In this document: in pieces, positions 1 through 7,121 of the stretch | Layout: every line of letters begins with the position of its first letter | How positions within the stretch are numbered: position 1 is the stretch's first letter | Assembly: GCA_016184235.1 (NCBI GenBank) | Contig: JACPDC010000114.1 | Span: forward strand, 1 to 9,227 | Direction: 5' to 3' | Source of the DNA: Deltaproteobacteria bacterium | GTDB taxonomy: Bacteria > Desulfobacterota > Binatia > UBA9968 | DNA: 9,227 nucleotides | Translations under genes and position numbers: made by a program | Notes under the pieces: model-generated | Databases searched by the model: none | Seen by the model: only the letters and a program-made list of their open reading frames with translations | Told to the model about the DNA's origin: nothing

Positions 1-4
1 GGGA

Positions 5-376
5 TTAGAGCGACAGATCTTTGATCTTTCTGCGCAGGGTCTTTTCGCATTCGGCTTCGCGCTCCGGAGTGCGGACCTGCGCCTCGGAGAGACGAAACAG
101 CAGAATGCGCATTCCCCTGGCCACGCGGATCACGTAAGTGCTCGAGTCGGCGTCGTAGTAGACGGAGGTCTGCGCTTTCGGGTCCGCCGAGCTCGTGACC
201 CGGCTCGCCCATCGCTCGATCTCTTCAGTCGCCTCGTCGCCTTGCTTATCGGTGATCACTTTGTTAATGGCATCATAGTTTTTTCCTCGCGCCGAATCCA
301 GGAGCGAGGCCTGCGCCGGCAACGGGAACTTTTTCTTTTCTCGCGTGTCTAAGCTAGCTGGGGGAGCGAACCGCAC
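5..376 (-). CDS. Uncharacterised small protein, start uncertain
   Basis: I do not recognise this protein. The frame gives up to 123 residues and ends in TAA near the window edge. The C-terminal two thirds look coding: codons favour G or C at the third position, and there is a beta-like stretch (VYYDADSSTYVIRVARGM) followed by a charged helix rich in Glu, Arg and Lys. No signal peptide, membrane span or known motif is visible. The longest version starts at a GTG (374-376) only 2 bases from the start codon of the divergent sigma gene, with no convincing ribosome binding site. The sigma gene's promoter (325-352) would then lie inside its first codons. The true start is therefore probably internal, for instance the GTG at 257-259, which would give about 84 residues. 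It may be a divergent neighbour of the sigma operon, or a spurious frame. Confidence 0.45.
   Translation of the reverse strand: MRFAPPASLDTREKKKFPLPAQASLLDSARGKNYDAINKVITDKQGDEATEEIERWASRVTSSADPKAQTSVYYDADSSTYVIRVARGMRILLFRLSEAQVRTPEREAECEKTLRRKIKDLSL
325..352 (+). promoter_or_regulatory. Candidate ECF-sigma promoter of the sigma/anti-sigma operon
   Basis: A GGAAC box (325-329), a T-rich 17-base spacer and a GTCTAA box (347-352) sit 26 bases before the sigma factor ATG. This matches the usual form of promoters read by RpoE-like ECF sigma factors (GGAAC-type -35, TCTAA-type -10). A second copy with the same spacing and 22 of 28 identical bases lies before the DUF4139 gene. Transcription would begin around 359-360, leaving a leader of about 20 bases that contains the GGGGGAG ribosome binding site (360-366). 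The inference is positive autoregulation by the sigma factor encoded directly downstream. Confidence 0.75.
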
Positions 377-378
377 AG

Positions 379-969
379 ATGACGTCCGCCCAAGACCCCG
401 ATAAAGAGCTGGTCCAGAGGATCCAAAACGGCGACCGGCCGGCCTTCAACCAGCTGGTCTTGAAGTACCGCAACCGCGTCATGGGGATCGCCGCCCGCAT
501 GTTGGGAGATCGGGGGGAGGCGGAAGAGCTGGCCCAGGACGTCTTTGTCAAGGTCTACCGGGCCCTGGGTGATTTCCAGGGCGCGGCGCTTTTCTCCACC
601 TGGCTTTTCCGCGTGACCGCGAACAGCTGCCTGAACCACCGGAGGAAACGAAGGGCGGAGGTGCGGATCCTGGACGGGGCGGGCGATGCGGCGCTCGCCG
701 TTGCCGATCCCTCGTCGAATCCGCACCAGCTGCTGGAGCAAAAGGAGCTGAGAATCGCTTTGGAGAAGAGCATCCAGTCCTTGCCGGAGGAGCAGAGGAT
801 CGTCCTCATTCTGCGCGACGTCGAAGGTCTTTCCTACGAGGAGATCGCCGATTCTCTGGAGCTGGAGCTCGGCACCGTGAGGTCGCGGCTTCATCGGGCC
901 CGGCTGCAGGTCCAGGCGGGTATCCGGGAGAAGTTCTCGCTGGACGGCCGAAGGAGTGACAGGCTATGA
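379..969 (+). CDS. ECF-type RNA polymerase sigma factor (RpoE-like)
   Basis: This 196-residue protein is a normal-length ECF sigma factor. It carries only the region 2 and region 4 domains that direct RNA polymerase to -10 and -35 elements. Region 2 spans about residues 20-91, with the typical AEELAQDVFVKVYRAL helix, FSTWLFRVTANSCLNHRRKRR and a basic end. Region 4 spans about 134-176 (LPEEQRIVLILRDVEGLSYEEIA, then GTVRSRLHRAR, the helix-turn-helix). The ATG at 379 is preceded by GGGGGAG at 360-366, a slightly long spacing of 12 bases. Its stop overlaps the anti-sigma start (ATGA, 966-969), so the two are translationally coupled. Candidate GGAAC/GTCTAA promoters lie before this gene and before the DUF4139 gene, so autoregulation is likely. 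The ECF class is certain, but the exact subgroup and signal are not readable here. Confidence 0.95.
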   Translation: MTSAQDPDKELVQRIQNGDRPAFNQLVLKYRNRVMGIAARMLGDRGEAEELAQDVFVKVYRALGDFQGAALFSTWLFRVTANSCLNHRRKRRAEVRILDGAGDAALAVADPSSNPHQLLEQKELRIALEKSIQSLPEEQRIVLILRDVEGLSYEEIADSLELELGTVRSRLHRARLQVQAGIREKFSLDGRRSDRL

Positions 970-1874
970 ATTGCCAGGATGTCAGAGAGTTGTCCTCGGA
1001 CTATCTGGACCGCCGCCTGGCGCCGCATGAGCTCTCGGCTCTCGAGGAGCACCTCGGGGTCTGCCCGGACTGCCGCCGGGAGATCGAGGCGCTGCGTGCT
1101 ACGATATCGCTGCTCGGCAGCCTGGATCCGGTAGAGACCTCCGCTGACTTTCTCAGCCGGGTGCACCGGAAGCTCGAGAAGGAATCTCGGCTGAGCCGGA
1201 TCAGGGGCTGGTTGTTGGAGCCGATTAAACTTAAAGTGCCGCTTGAGATAACCGCGCTAGTGCTTGTTGGCATCTTGGTTTCTCATCTCTATTATAGATC
1301 TCCGGAACTGGCCAAGGAGTCCCGGCTCTCGGTTCCTCCTGAGAGCCCGCAGGCGGCTGGGGATAGCACCGCAGAGAGGAGCCGGGAAGCTGGCGGCAGG
1401 GAAGTCCACGAGCGGGATCGGGCTGAGCCAAAGCGGAGAAGCGAGGCCGCAGAGCCTGCCGCCGCCGCGGAAAAATCCTTGGATGCCGTCTCGCGAGCGG
1501 CGGCGGAGGAGGTTGTGGCCGATGATGTCGCCTCGTACGAGAAAAAGGTTCAGGCCCTTCTGGCGCAGATGGGTGGGAGAATTTTGGGTCAAGAGGGCGC
1601 CGCCGATTCCGTCTTGCTGTTGACCGTGGAATTGCCTCAATCTCGTCAGGCAGAATTTCTCGCTTCGCTGAAGGAAGGGAGGGCTGCAGAGGTCCAGGCG
1701 CCTAAATCCAAACCTCAGGCCCTGCAGGGGCTGAAAAAAGAGGCCGAGGATAAAAGAGATCCGCCCGCCACTGGCAGGATCGCCGAGAGCCGCGCGCCAT
1801 CCGCCCTGGAACAATCGCCCCGCAAGGACCAGCCCATGGTTCGGCTTCAGCTGCGCATCCTGCCGAAGAAGTAG
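966..1874 (+). CDS. Membrane anti-sigma factor with zf-HC2 (ZAS) domain and long periplasmic part
   Basis: This 302-residue partner of the sigma factor would hold it inactive at the membrane. Residues 1-40 form a zinc-finger anti-sigma domain with Cys3 and the H-x3-C-x2-C signature (His29, Cys33, Cys36). One hydrophobic span (about 93-110, LEITALVLVGILVSHLYY) puts the C-terminal two thirds in the periplasm. That part starts with an Ala/Glu/Arg-rich low-complexity linker (about 112-188). A compact alpha/beta-looking segment (about 190-240, starting SYEKKVQALLAQMGG) and a basic tail follow. AAGGAG at 951-956 is a good ribosome binding site inside the sigma gene, and the ATG overlaps the sigma stop by 4 bases. 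Many ECF anti-sigma proteins have much shorter periplasmic parts, so this one may carry the sensor. No site-1 or site-2 protease gene is in the window. The role is secure; the signal is unknown. Confidence 0.9.
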   Translation: MNCQDVRELSSDYLDRRLAPHELSALEEHLGVCPDCRREIEALRATISLLGSLDPVETSADFLSRVHRKLEKESRLSRIRGWLLEPIKLKVPLEITALVLVGILVSHLYYRSPELAKESRLSVPPESPQAAGDSTAERSREAGGREVHERDRAEPKRRSEAAEPAAAAEKSLDAVSRAAAEEVVADDVASYEKKVQALLAQMGGRILGQEGAADSVLLLTVELPQSRQAEFLASLKEGRAAEVQAPKSKPQALQGLKKEAEDKRDPPATGRIAESRAPSALEQSPRKDQPMVRLQLRILPKK

Positions 1875-1876
1875 CC

Positions 1877-1904
1877 GGAACTTTTTCCTTCTCCGGTTGT
1901 CTAA
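1877..1904 (+). promoter_or_regulatory. Candidate ECF-sigma promoter of the DUF4139 gene
   Basis: GGAAC (1877-1881), a 17-base T/C-rich spacer and GTCTAA (1899-1904) begin only 3 bases after the anti-sigma stop codon. The element shares 22 of 28 bases with the one before the sigma gene, including an unbroken GGAACTTTTTC and the full GTCTAA, with the same spacing. Transcription would start near 1911 and give a leader of about 34 bases. This gives the DUF4139 gene its own sigma-dependent start, on top of possible read-through from the sigma operon. Confidence 0.75.
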
Positions 1905-1930
1905 TCCGACAAACAGTCGCGTCATTCAAC

Positions 1931-1940
1931 AGGGGGAGGA
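1931..1940 (+). promoter_or_regulatory. Ribosome binding site that fixes the DUF4139 start
   Basis: AGGGGGAGGA lies 4 bases before the ATG at 1945-1947. A longer in-frame version starting at TTG 1897 would begin inside the promoter, upstream of the predicted transcript start. The ATG at 1945 is therefore the better start and also puts the signal peptide at the very N-terminus. Confidence 0.8.
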
Positions 1941-1944
1941 ATCC

Positions 1945-3411
1945 ATGGCGAGAATGATTATTTGGCTGGTCGTAGCGGCAACGATGCTGCTCTTTTCCCA
2001 TCGGCAGGTTGGCCTGGCAGCCAGGCCGCAAGGGGCAAGAGGGGCCCTCGCGGTCACGCAGGAGCGGCAAAAAGAGCTCTCTCTGACCGTCTACAATCAG
2101 AACCTGGGCCTGGTAAAGGACACGCGGGAGATCCGCATGGGCATCGGGGCGCATGAGGTTCGGTTCATGGATGTGGCCTCACAGATCCAGCCTGCCACGG
2201 TTCATTTAAAGCCCCTCGCCGGCCCGCGCGGCATGGAGATTCTGGAGCAGAACTACGAATACGATCTCTTGAACCCGCAAAAGCTGTTGGAGAAGTACGT
2301 CGGGAAAAAGGTCAAGATCCTGGACAAGAATTACTACACGGGAGAGGAGAGGATCGTCGAGGCAACGCTGCTCAGCATGAACGGCGGCGCGGTCTACGCG
2401 GTCTATCAGATCGACGGCTCCATTCACCTGGGCCATCCGGGGCGCGTCATCCTGCCCGAGATTCCGGAGAATCTCATCGCCAAGCCCACTCTGGTTTGGC
2501 TCTTGCAGAGCGGGGTCTCCTCCCCGCAAACGGTCGAGGCGTCCTACCTGACCGGCGGCATTTCCTGGAAGGCGGATTATGTTTTTGTGCTGAACTCTAA
2601 GGACGACCGCGGGGCGCTCTCGGGATGGGTCACGATCGATAACAAGAGCGGCGCGATTTACCGGAACGCCACGCTCAAGCTGGTGGCCGGGGATATTCAT
2701 CGGGCGCAAGGAAGGAAAGAGATCTACGGCGCGCTGGACCGCGCGGCGAAGGCTCCGGCTTCAGAGGCGGCTGTTAGGGGATTTACTGAACAAGGATTTT
2801 TTGAATACCACCTCTATACGCTGCAGGGAAAAAGCACCATCAAGGACAACCAGACAAAGCAGCTGAGCCTTCTCAGCGCCGGGGACATCCCGGTGCAGAA
2901 ACAGCTGATCTATTACGGGGCGCAGCACTATTACCGGAATCGGTTTGGCGAGCCGGTGTCGAACCAGAAGGTGGGGGTCTATCTCGAGGTGGCAAACAAG
3001 AAGGAGAACCGCTTGGGGCTTCCCCTGCCGAAGGGGATCGTGCGGGTCTACAAGGGCGATGAGGGCGGGAGCCTACAGTTCGTCGGCGAGGACTGGATCG
3101 ACCACACGCCGAAGGACGAGAAGGTGAAGATCAAGATGGGCGAGGCCTTCGATGTCGTCGGTGAGAGGATTCAAAGAGATTGGCGCCAGATCGCGTGGAA
3201 TGTCTACGAGGTGGAGTGGGAGATCAAGCTGAGGAACCACAAGAAGGAGGACGTCCAGGTGCAGGTAGTGGAACCGGTCCCGGCGGACTGGGATATGCTG
3301 CGCTCCTCGCACGCCTACGAGAAGAGCGAGGCCCACACCCTGCGCTTCGTCGTCGATGTCCCGAAAGATCGGGAGGCCAAGCTCAACTACCGCGTGCGGG
3401 TGAAATTTTAA
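1945..3411 (+). CDS. Secreted DUF4139 domain protein
   Basis: This 488-residue protein starts with a signal peptide (short basic start, hydrophobic stretch WLVVAATMLLF, likely cut within about residues 22-36). It is therefore exported to the periplasm or outer surface. The rest matches my memory of the DUF4139 family. It has an N-terminal part (LSLTVYNQNLGLVKDTREI), a central SWKADYVFVL / LSGWVTIDNKSGAIYRNA / LVAGD block, then TIKDNQTKQLSLL. The C-terminal part holds LPKGIVRVYKGD, GEDWIDHTPKDE and a final beta-rich segment ending NYRVRVKF. The fold is mostly beta and no catalytic motif is evident; the family's function is not established. The gene has its own ECF-type promoter just after the anti-sigma gene, so it is likely an effector of that stress response. 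It ends 10 bases from the convergent binding-protein gene. Confidence 0.88.
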   Translation: MARMIIWLVVAATMLLFSHRQVGLAARPQGARGALAVTQERQKELSLTVYNQNLGLVKDTREIRMGIGAHEVRFMDVASQIQPATVHLKPLAGPRGMEILEQNYEYDLLNPQKLLEKYVGKKVKILDKNYYTGEERIVEATLLSMNGGAVYAVYQIDGSIHLGHPGRVILPEIPENLIAKPTLVWLLQSGVSSPQTVEASYLTGGISWKADYVFVLNSKDDRGALSGWVTIDNKSGAIYRNATLKLVAGDIHRAQGRKEIYGALDRAAKAPASEAAVRGFTEQGFFEYHLYTLQGKSTIKDNQTKQLSLLSAGDIPVQKQLIYYGAQHYYRNRFGEPVSNQKVGVYLEVANKKENRLGLPLPKGIVRVYKGDEGGSLQFVGEDWIDHTPKDEKVKIKMGEAFDVVGERIQRDWRQIAWNVYEVEWEIKLRNHKKEDVQVQVVEPVPADWDMLRSSHAYEKSEAHTLRFVVDVPKDREAKLNYRVRVKF

Positions 3412-3421
3412 CCCGTTGCGC

Positions 3422-4438
3422 TCACTTCTTCTTGTAAAGGCTGTCGAGGTAGCCGCTCTGGTCGAGCTCTTTGATGAAGCTGAAGTCGACGAACTGCTCG
3501 GGCTTTGCCGTCTTGGCCCTGGGATCGCGCCCGGCTATTTCGTCAAGGATTTCGTCAAGGACGGTCTGCAGCCCTTTCAGGCTCGGGTATTGTTTTTTCG
3601 GCAGCAGAGATTCCGTAAGAATACCTTGTGCGCTCTTTTCCAAGATGTCCCGGTCCACTCCACGTCCCATGTATTTTGCCAGGGCCCTGACGCCCGCCTC
3701 TTTATCCGTCCAGGTGCGGTGCACGGCCTCCACATGCGCCTTGACGTACTTCCTGACGGTGTCGGGATGCTCCTTGATAAATTTCCGTGTGGTAGCCGCG
3801 CCGGTGTGCTGAAAGACGAGCCCCATCTTGGCCACATCCACGACAACGGTCAAGCCCCTCTTTTCCGCTATATAGTTGGACGGAGGGTTGATGACGGCGG
3901 CGCTCACTTTTCCGGTTAAAGCCGCGTCCAGGCGAGCCGGCCCGCTCCCCACCTGAACGAGAGTAACGTCCTTTCCCGGCGTCAGGCCGATTGCCTTGAG
4001 AGCAAACCGGGCGATGGAATCCGTGGCCGAGCCAAAGCGGCTGATCGCTACGCTGCCGCCTTTGAGCTGCTCCGGCTTCGTAAGTCCGGGCTTGCCCATG
4101 AGCACGTAATTGAGCGAGGTGATTCCGGCAGCGACGAACACCGACTCCGAGCCGGCCAGCGCGCTGCTGACAAGACCAGGTCCCGCCACCTGCGTGATCG
4201 GGACATCCCCTGAGACGAGGGCTAGTATCGCGGTGCTCCCGCCGGTGAAGAAGATCAATTGCACATCCAGACCGTTTTTCTCAAAAATCCCCGAATCCTT
4301 GGCCACCCAAGCCGGCAGCTGGTCCGCGCTGATGGCGCTGTAGCCGACGTTCACCCTGGTTAGCTGCGCCGGCGCGGGCGATGGGGCGAGGGCAAAAATA
4401 GCCGGAATGATCAATAACGCGATCGTTCTAAGTCGCAT
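3422..4438 (-). CDS. ABC-transporter periplasmic substrate-binding protein, NMT1/SsuA/TauA type
   Basis: This 338-residue protein begins with a clear signal peptide (MRLRTIALLIIPAIFALAPS, likely cleavage after APA at residue 24). A type-II periplasmic binding fold of the NMT1/THI5-like group follows. Visible family features are the N-terminal VNVGYSAISADQLPAWVAKDSG segment with GIFEKNGLDVQL, the GGSTAILALVSGDVPI segment, LKGGSVAIS, and AAVINPPSNYIAEKRG in the second lobe. Homologues bind sulfonates, nitrate, thiamine precursors or aromatic acids, so the ligand cannot be assigned. The ATG is preceded on its strand by GGGGGGA, a plausible ribosome binding site. No permease or ATPase gene adjoins it: the left neighbour is the convergent DUF4139 gene and the right neighbour is the divergent polX. 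It therefore appears to be an orphan binding protein that must share a transporter or serve another role. Confidence 0.9.
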   Translation of the reverse strand: MRLRTIALLIIPAIFALAPSPAPAQLTRVNVGYSAISADQLPAWVAKDSGIFEKNGLDVQLIFFTGGSTAILALVSGDVPITQVAGPGLVSSALAGSESVFVAAGITSLNYVLMGKPGLTKPEQLKGGSVAISRFGSATDSIARFALKAIGLTPGKDVTLVQVGSGPARLDAALTGKVSAAVINPPSNYIAEKRGLTVVVDVAKMGLVFQHTGAATTRKFIKEHPDTVRKYVKAHVEAVHRTWTDKEAGVRALAKYMGRGVDRDILEKSAQGILTESLLPKKQYPSLKGLQTVLDEILDEIAGRDPRAKTAKPEQFVDFSFIKELDQSGYLDSLYKKK

Positions 4439-4454
4439 TGTATGTCCCCCCGAT

Positions 4455-4477
4455 GCTGTTAAAAATTATCGAACAGC
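4455..4477. promoter_or_regulatory. Inverted repeat in the divergent binding-protein/polX gap
   Basis: A perfect 6-base inverted repeat, GCTGTT (4455-4460) and AACAGC (4472-4477), flanks an 11-base AT-rich core. On the minus strand the core contains GATAAT (4465-4470), a good -10 element about 26 bases before the binding-protein ATG, with no clear -35. The arms are 17 bases apart, centre to centre, which suits a dimeric regulator over a promoter. It could also arise by chance, since the arms are short. Confidence 0.3.
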
Positions 4478-4538
4478 CGATTAGTAGCCTCTTCCGCCAA
4501 TCTTGTCAATCTTTGGGGCGGGTGCTAAACGTGAGCCG

Positions 4539-6257
4539 ATGCGTAACGCAGAATTAGCCCGGATTTTTCGCGAGATCGCCCTCTATCTGGAGATGAAAGA
4601 GGAGCCGTTCAAGCCGAGGGCGTACGAGAAGGTGGCCTATTCCCTGGAGGCGTTGGGGGAGGAGGCGGCGGAGATCTACAAGAGGGGCGGGGTGAAGGCG
4701 CTCCGGACGATTCCCGGAGTGGGCGAGGCCATTGCGGAGAAGATCGAGGAACTGCTCAAGACGGGAAGGCTCAGATACTACGAAGGGTTGAAAAAAGAGG
4801 TGCCGGTGGATGTGGGCGGGCTCACCGCGATCGAAGGCGTCGGTCCCAGGAGCGTGAAGCTCCTCTACGAGAAGTTGGGGATCAAAAAAGTCGCGGATTT
4901 AGAACAGGCCGCGCGCGCGGGAAAGATCCGCGAGCTCGCCCATTTCGGCGAGAAGATGGAGCAGAAGATCTTGAAGGGGATAGAGTTCTTGAAGCAGGGG
5001 AGCGGCCGCTTCCCGCTGGGGTCGGTGCTGCCTTTGATCACCGAGATCGGGCAACGGCTCAGCGGCCTCCCTGAGGTCGAGGAGGTCGTGGTCGCCGGCT
5101 CGACGCGCAGGTGGAAGGAGACCATCGGCGACGCGGATATCCTCGCCATCTCGCGCAAGCCGGAGAAGATCATGGAGTTTTTCGTGTCGATGGCCGAAGT
5201 AATGGATATCCAAGGCCGGGGCAAGACCAAATCGACGGTGAAGCTGAAAAACGGCATGGACGTGGATCTGCGGGTCGTGCCGAGAGAGAGCTTCGGCGCA
5301 GCGCTCAACTACTTCACCGGCAGCAAGGATCATAACGTTGCGCTGAGACGCATTGCCCAGGACAAAGGGCTCAAGCTGAACGAGTATGGCCTCTTTCGCG
5401 GCAGCAAGCGCGTGGCCGGCAAGACCGAAGAGGAGCTATACAAGGCGCTCGGCCTCTCGTTCATCCCGCCGGAGTTGAGAGAGAACCAGGGGGAGATCGA
5501 GGCGGCGAAGAAAGGCGAGCTGCCCGATCTTGTCGGCTACGGCGATCTGCGCGGCGACCTGCAGACCCAGACGAGCTGGACCGACGGCGCGAACTCGATC
5601 GAAGAGATGGCCGGGGAGGCGAAGCGGCTGGGGCTGGAATATATCGCCATTACCGATCACACCAAGGGGCTGGCGATGACCGGCGGCTCGGATGAGAAAA
5701 AGCTGCTCAGGCAGATGGAGGCGATCGACAAGATCAACCGCTCGCTGAAAGGCATCAAGCTTCTCAAAGGGGCCGAAGTAAATATCAACAAGGACGGCAC
5801 ACTGGACATCGAGGATAAAGTCCTGGCGCAGCTCGACGTGGTCGGGATCGCGGTCCATTCCCACTTCAATCTGCCGCGGCGCGAGATGACGGAGCGAATT
5901 GTGAGAGCGATGCGCAATCCCCACGCCGATATCCTGTTTCATCCCACCGGCCGGGTAATCCAGAAGCGCGAGCCGTACGACGTCGATATGGACGCCGTCA
6001 TCCGGACGGCCAAGGAGACCGGCGCGGTTCTGGAGATCGACGCCTACCCGGACCGGCTGGATTTGAAAGACGAGCATGTGCGCAAGGCGGTTGCGGCGGG
6101 GGTGAAGCTCGTGATCGATTCCGACGCGCACAGCATCAACCACATGCGCTTCTTAGAGTTCGGCGTGGCCCAGGCGCGCCGCGGCTGGGCGGAGAAGAAG
6201 GACGTGATCAACACCCGCCCGCTGAAAGAGTTTTTGAAGGCCCTCAAAGGGCGTTGA
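4539..6257 (+). CDS. polX: DNA polymerase X with C-terminal PHP domain (PolX)
   Basis: This 572-residue protein matches the usual length of bacterial PolX (about 570), a gap-filling repair polymerase. Helix-hairpin-helix motifs lie at about 58-67 (IPGVGEAIAE) and 98-107 (IEGVGPRSVK). The nucleotidyltransferase site is GSTRRWKETIGDADIL, with Asp198 and Asp200 and a third Asp243 in MDVDLRVV. The PHP domain covers about 330-572 and contains TDH (373-374), Glu413, VHSH (440-442), FHPTGR (His468) and SDAH (529-531). Its first motif, normally D-L-H-x-H, reads DLQTQT, so both histidines are Gln342 and Gln344; 3'-5' exonuclease activity may be altered. I chose ATG 4539 over an upstream in-frame TTG (4503) because the conserved N-terminal helix begins right after it. 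No strong ribosome binding site is visible. The gene is divergent from the binding-protein gene and convergent with the GFA gene. Confidence 0.93.
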   Translation: MRNAELARIFREIALYLEMKEEPFKPRAYEKVAYSLEALGEEAAEIYKRGGVKALRTIPGVGEAIAEKIEELLKTGRLRYYEGLKKEVPVDVGGLTAIEGVGPRSVKLLYEKLGIKKVADLEQAARAGKIRELAHFGEKMEQKILKGIEFLKQGSGRFPLGSVLPLITEIGQRLSGLPEVEEVVVAGSTRRWKETIGDADILAISRKPEKIMEFFVSMAEVMDIQGRGKTKSTVKLKNGMDVDLRVVPRESFGAALNYFTGSKDHNVALRRIAQDKGLKLNEYGLFRGSKRVAGKTEEELYKALGLSFIPPELRENQGEIEAAKKGELPDLVGYGDLRGDLQTQTSWTDGANSIEEMAGEAKRLGLEYIAITDHTKGLAMTGGSDEKKLLRQMEAIDKINRSLKGIKLLKGAEVNINKDGTLDIEDKVLAQLDVVGIAVHSHFNLPRREMTERIVRAMRNPHADILFHPTGRVIQKREPYDVDMDAVIRTAKETGAVLEIDAYPDRLDLKDEHVRKAVAAGVKLVIDSDAHSINHMRFLEFGVAQARRGWAEKKDVINTRPLKEFLKALKGR

Positions 6258-6280
6258 CGGCGCGCTCTTGGTGCCGCCGC

Positions 6281-6694
6281 TTATCCTATGGACTCCGGAA
6301 AGCGCGGCAAGTCGTCGCCCGAGCAGCTCCACAGAGCGCGGGAATCCCAGTAGCCGCGCGCAGCCGGTTTCATGCTGGGGACGTCGTCGAGCGATCCCGC
6401 GGGAACGATGACGCGCTGCCCGTCGCGGCTCAGGCGCGGCACCGGCGAGCCGCACGCGCGGCAGACCGCCGTGGAAAAGCTCTTGGCGCTCGGAAGGTCG
6501 AACCTTTGGGTTTTATCCCGCCCCTGGATCCACTCGAGATTCGCCGGCGCGACCACGAGGTTCGTGGCGTGGCCGCTCCCCGTGGCCTTGCGGCAGCGCG
6601 AGCAGTGGCAGTGCGCGAAGCGAATATATGGCGCGCGGACGCGGTAGCGCACCGCGCCGCATAGACAGCTTCCGTTCAGTACCTCATCAGCCAT
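6281..6694 (-). CDS. GFA family (Mss4-fold) zinc protein
   Basis: This 137-residue protein belongs to the GFA family, named for glutathione-dependent formaldehyde-activating enzyme, which was reported to speed formation of S-hydroxymethylglutathione. Most members have no proven activity. The zinc ligands are all there: C10-x-C12 (GSCLCGAVRY), C29-x-C31-x2-C34 (HCHCSRCRKATG) and C78-x2-C81 (CRACGSPV). From memory, these correspond to the structural and catalytic zinc sites of Paracoccus Gfa. The C-terminus (ALWSCSGDDLPRFPES) is also typical. GGGAGGA precedes the ATG on its strand. It is the last gene of a minus-strand operon, 25 bases after the DoxX gene, with a glutathione S-transferase first. 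The shared glutathione link supports a role in handling an aldehyde or thiol adduct, but this is inference. Confidence 0.85.
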   Translation of the reverse strand: MADEVLNGSCLCGAVRYRVRAPYIRFAHCHCSRCRKATGSGHATNLVVAPANLEWIQGRDKTQRFDLPSAKSFSTAVCRACGSPVPRLSRDGQRVIVPAGSLDDVPSMKPAARGYWDSRALWSCSGDDLPRFPESIG

Positions 6695-6719
6695 GTTCAG
6701 GTTCCTCCCTTCTTATCTC

Positions 6720-7106
<387 letters not shown>

Positions 7107-7121
7107 GATCGGTCGCCTCCG

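Noticed and set aside
1440..1530. GC-rich low-complexity run in the anti-sigma gene as a possible repeat array
   Set aside because: It encodes an Ala/Glu/Arg-rich linker with irregular codons, and no unit repeats in tandem.
1257..1925. Minus-strand open frame (222 codons) opposite the anti-sigma gene
   Set aside because: It is a mirror of the anti-sigma coding strand with shadow-like composition, and it runs through the second ECF promoter.
1897..1944. Upstream TTG start for the DUF4139 gene
   Set aside because: It lies inside the predicted promoter, upstream of the predicted transcript start; ATG 1945 has a strong ribosome binding site and begins a proper signal peptide.
4503..4538. Upstream TTG start for polX
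   Set aside because: The extra 12 residues do not resemble the family N-terminus, and ATG 4539 gives the usual PolX length.
5436..6143. Minus-strand open frame (235 codons) opposite polX
   Set aside because: The PHP domain on the plus strand is clearly conserved; the antisense product has no recognisable motif.
6258..6280. Possible hairpin terminator between convergent polX and GFA genes
   Set aside because: The GC-rich arms pair over only about 4 bases and no T-run follows on either strand.
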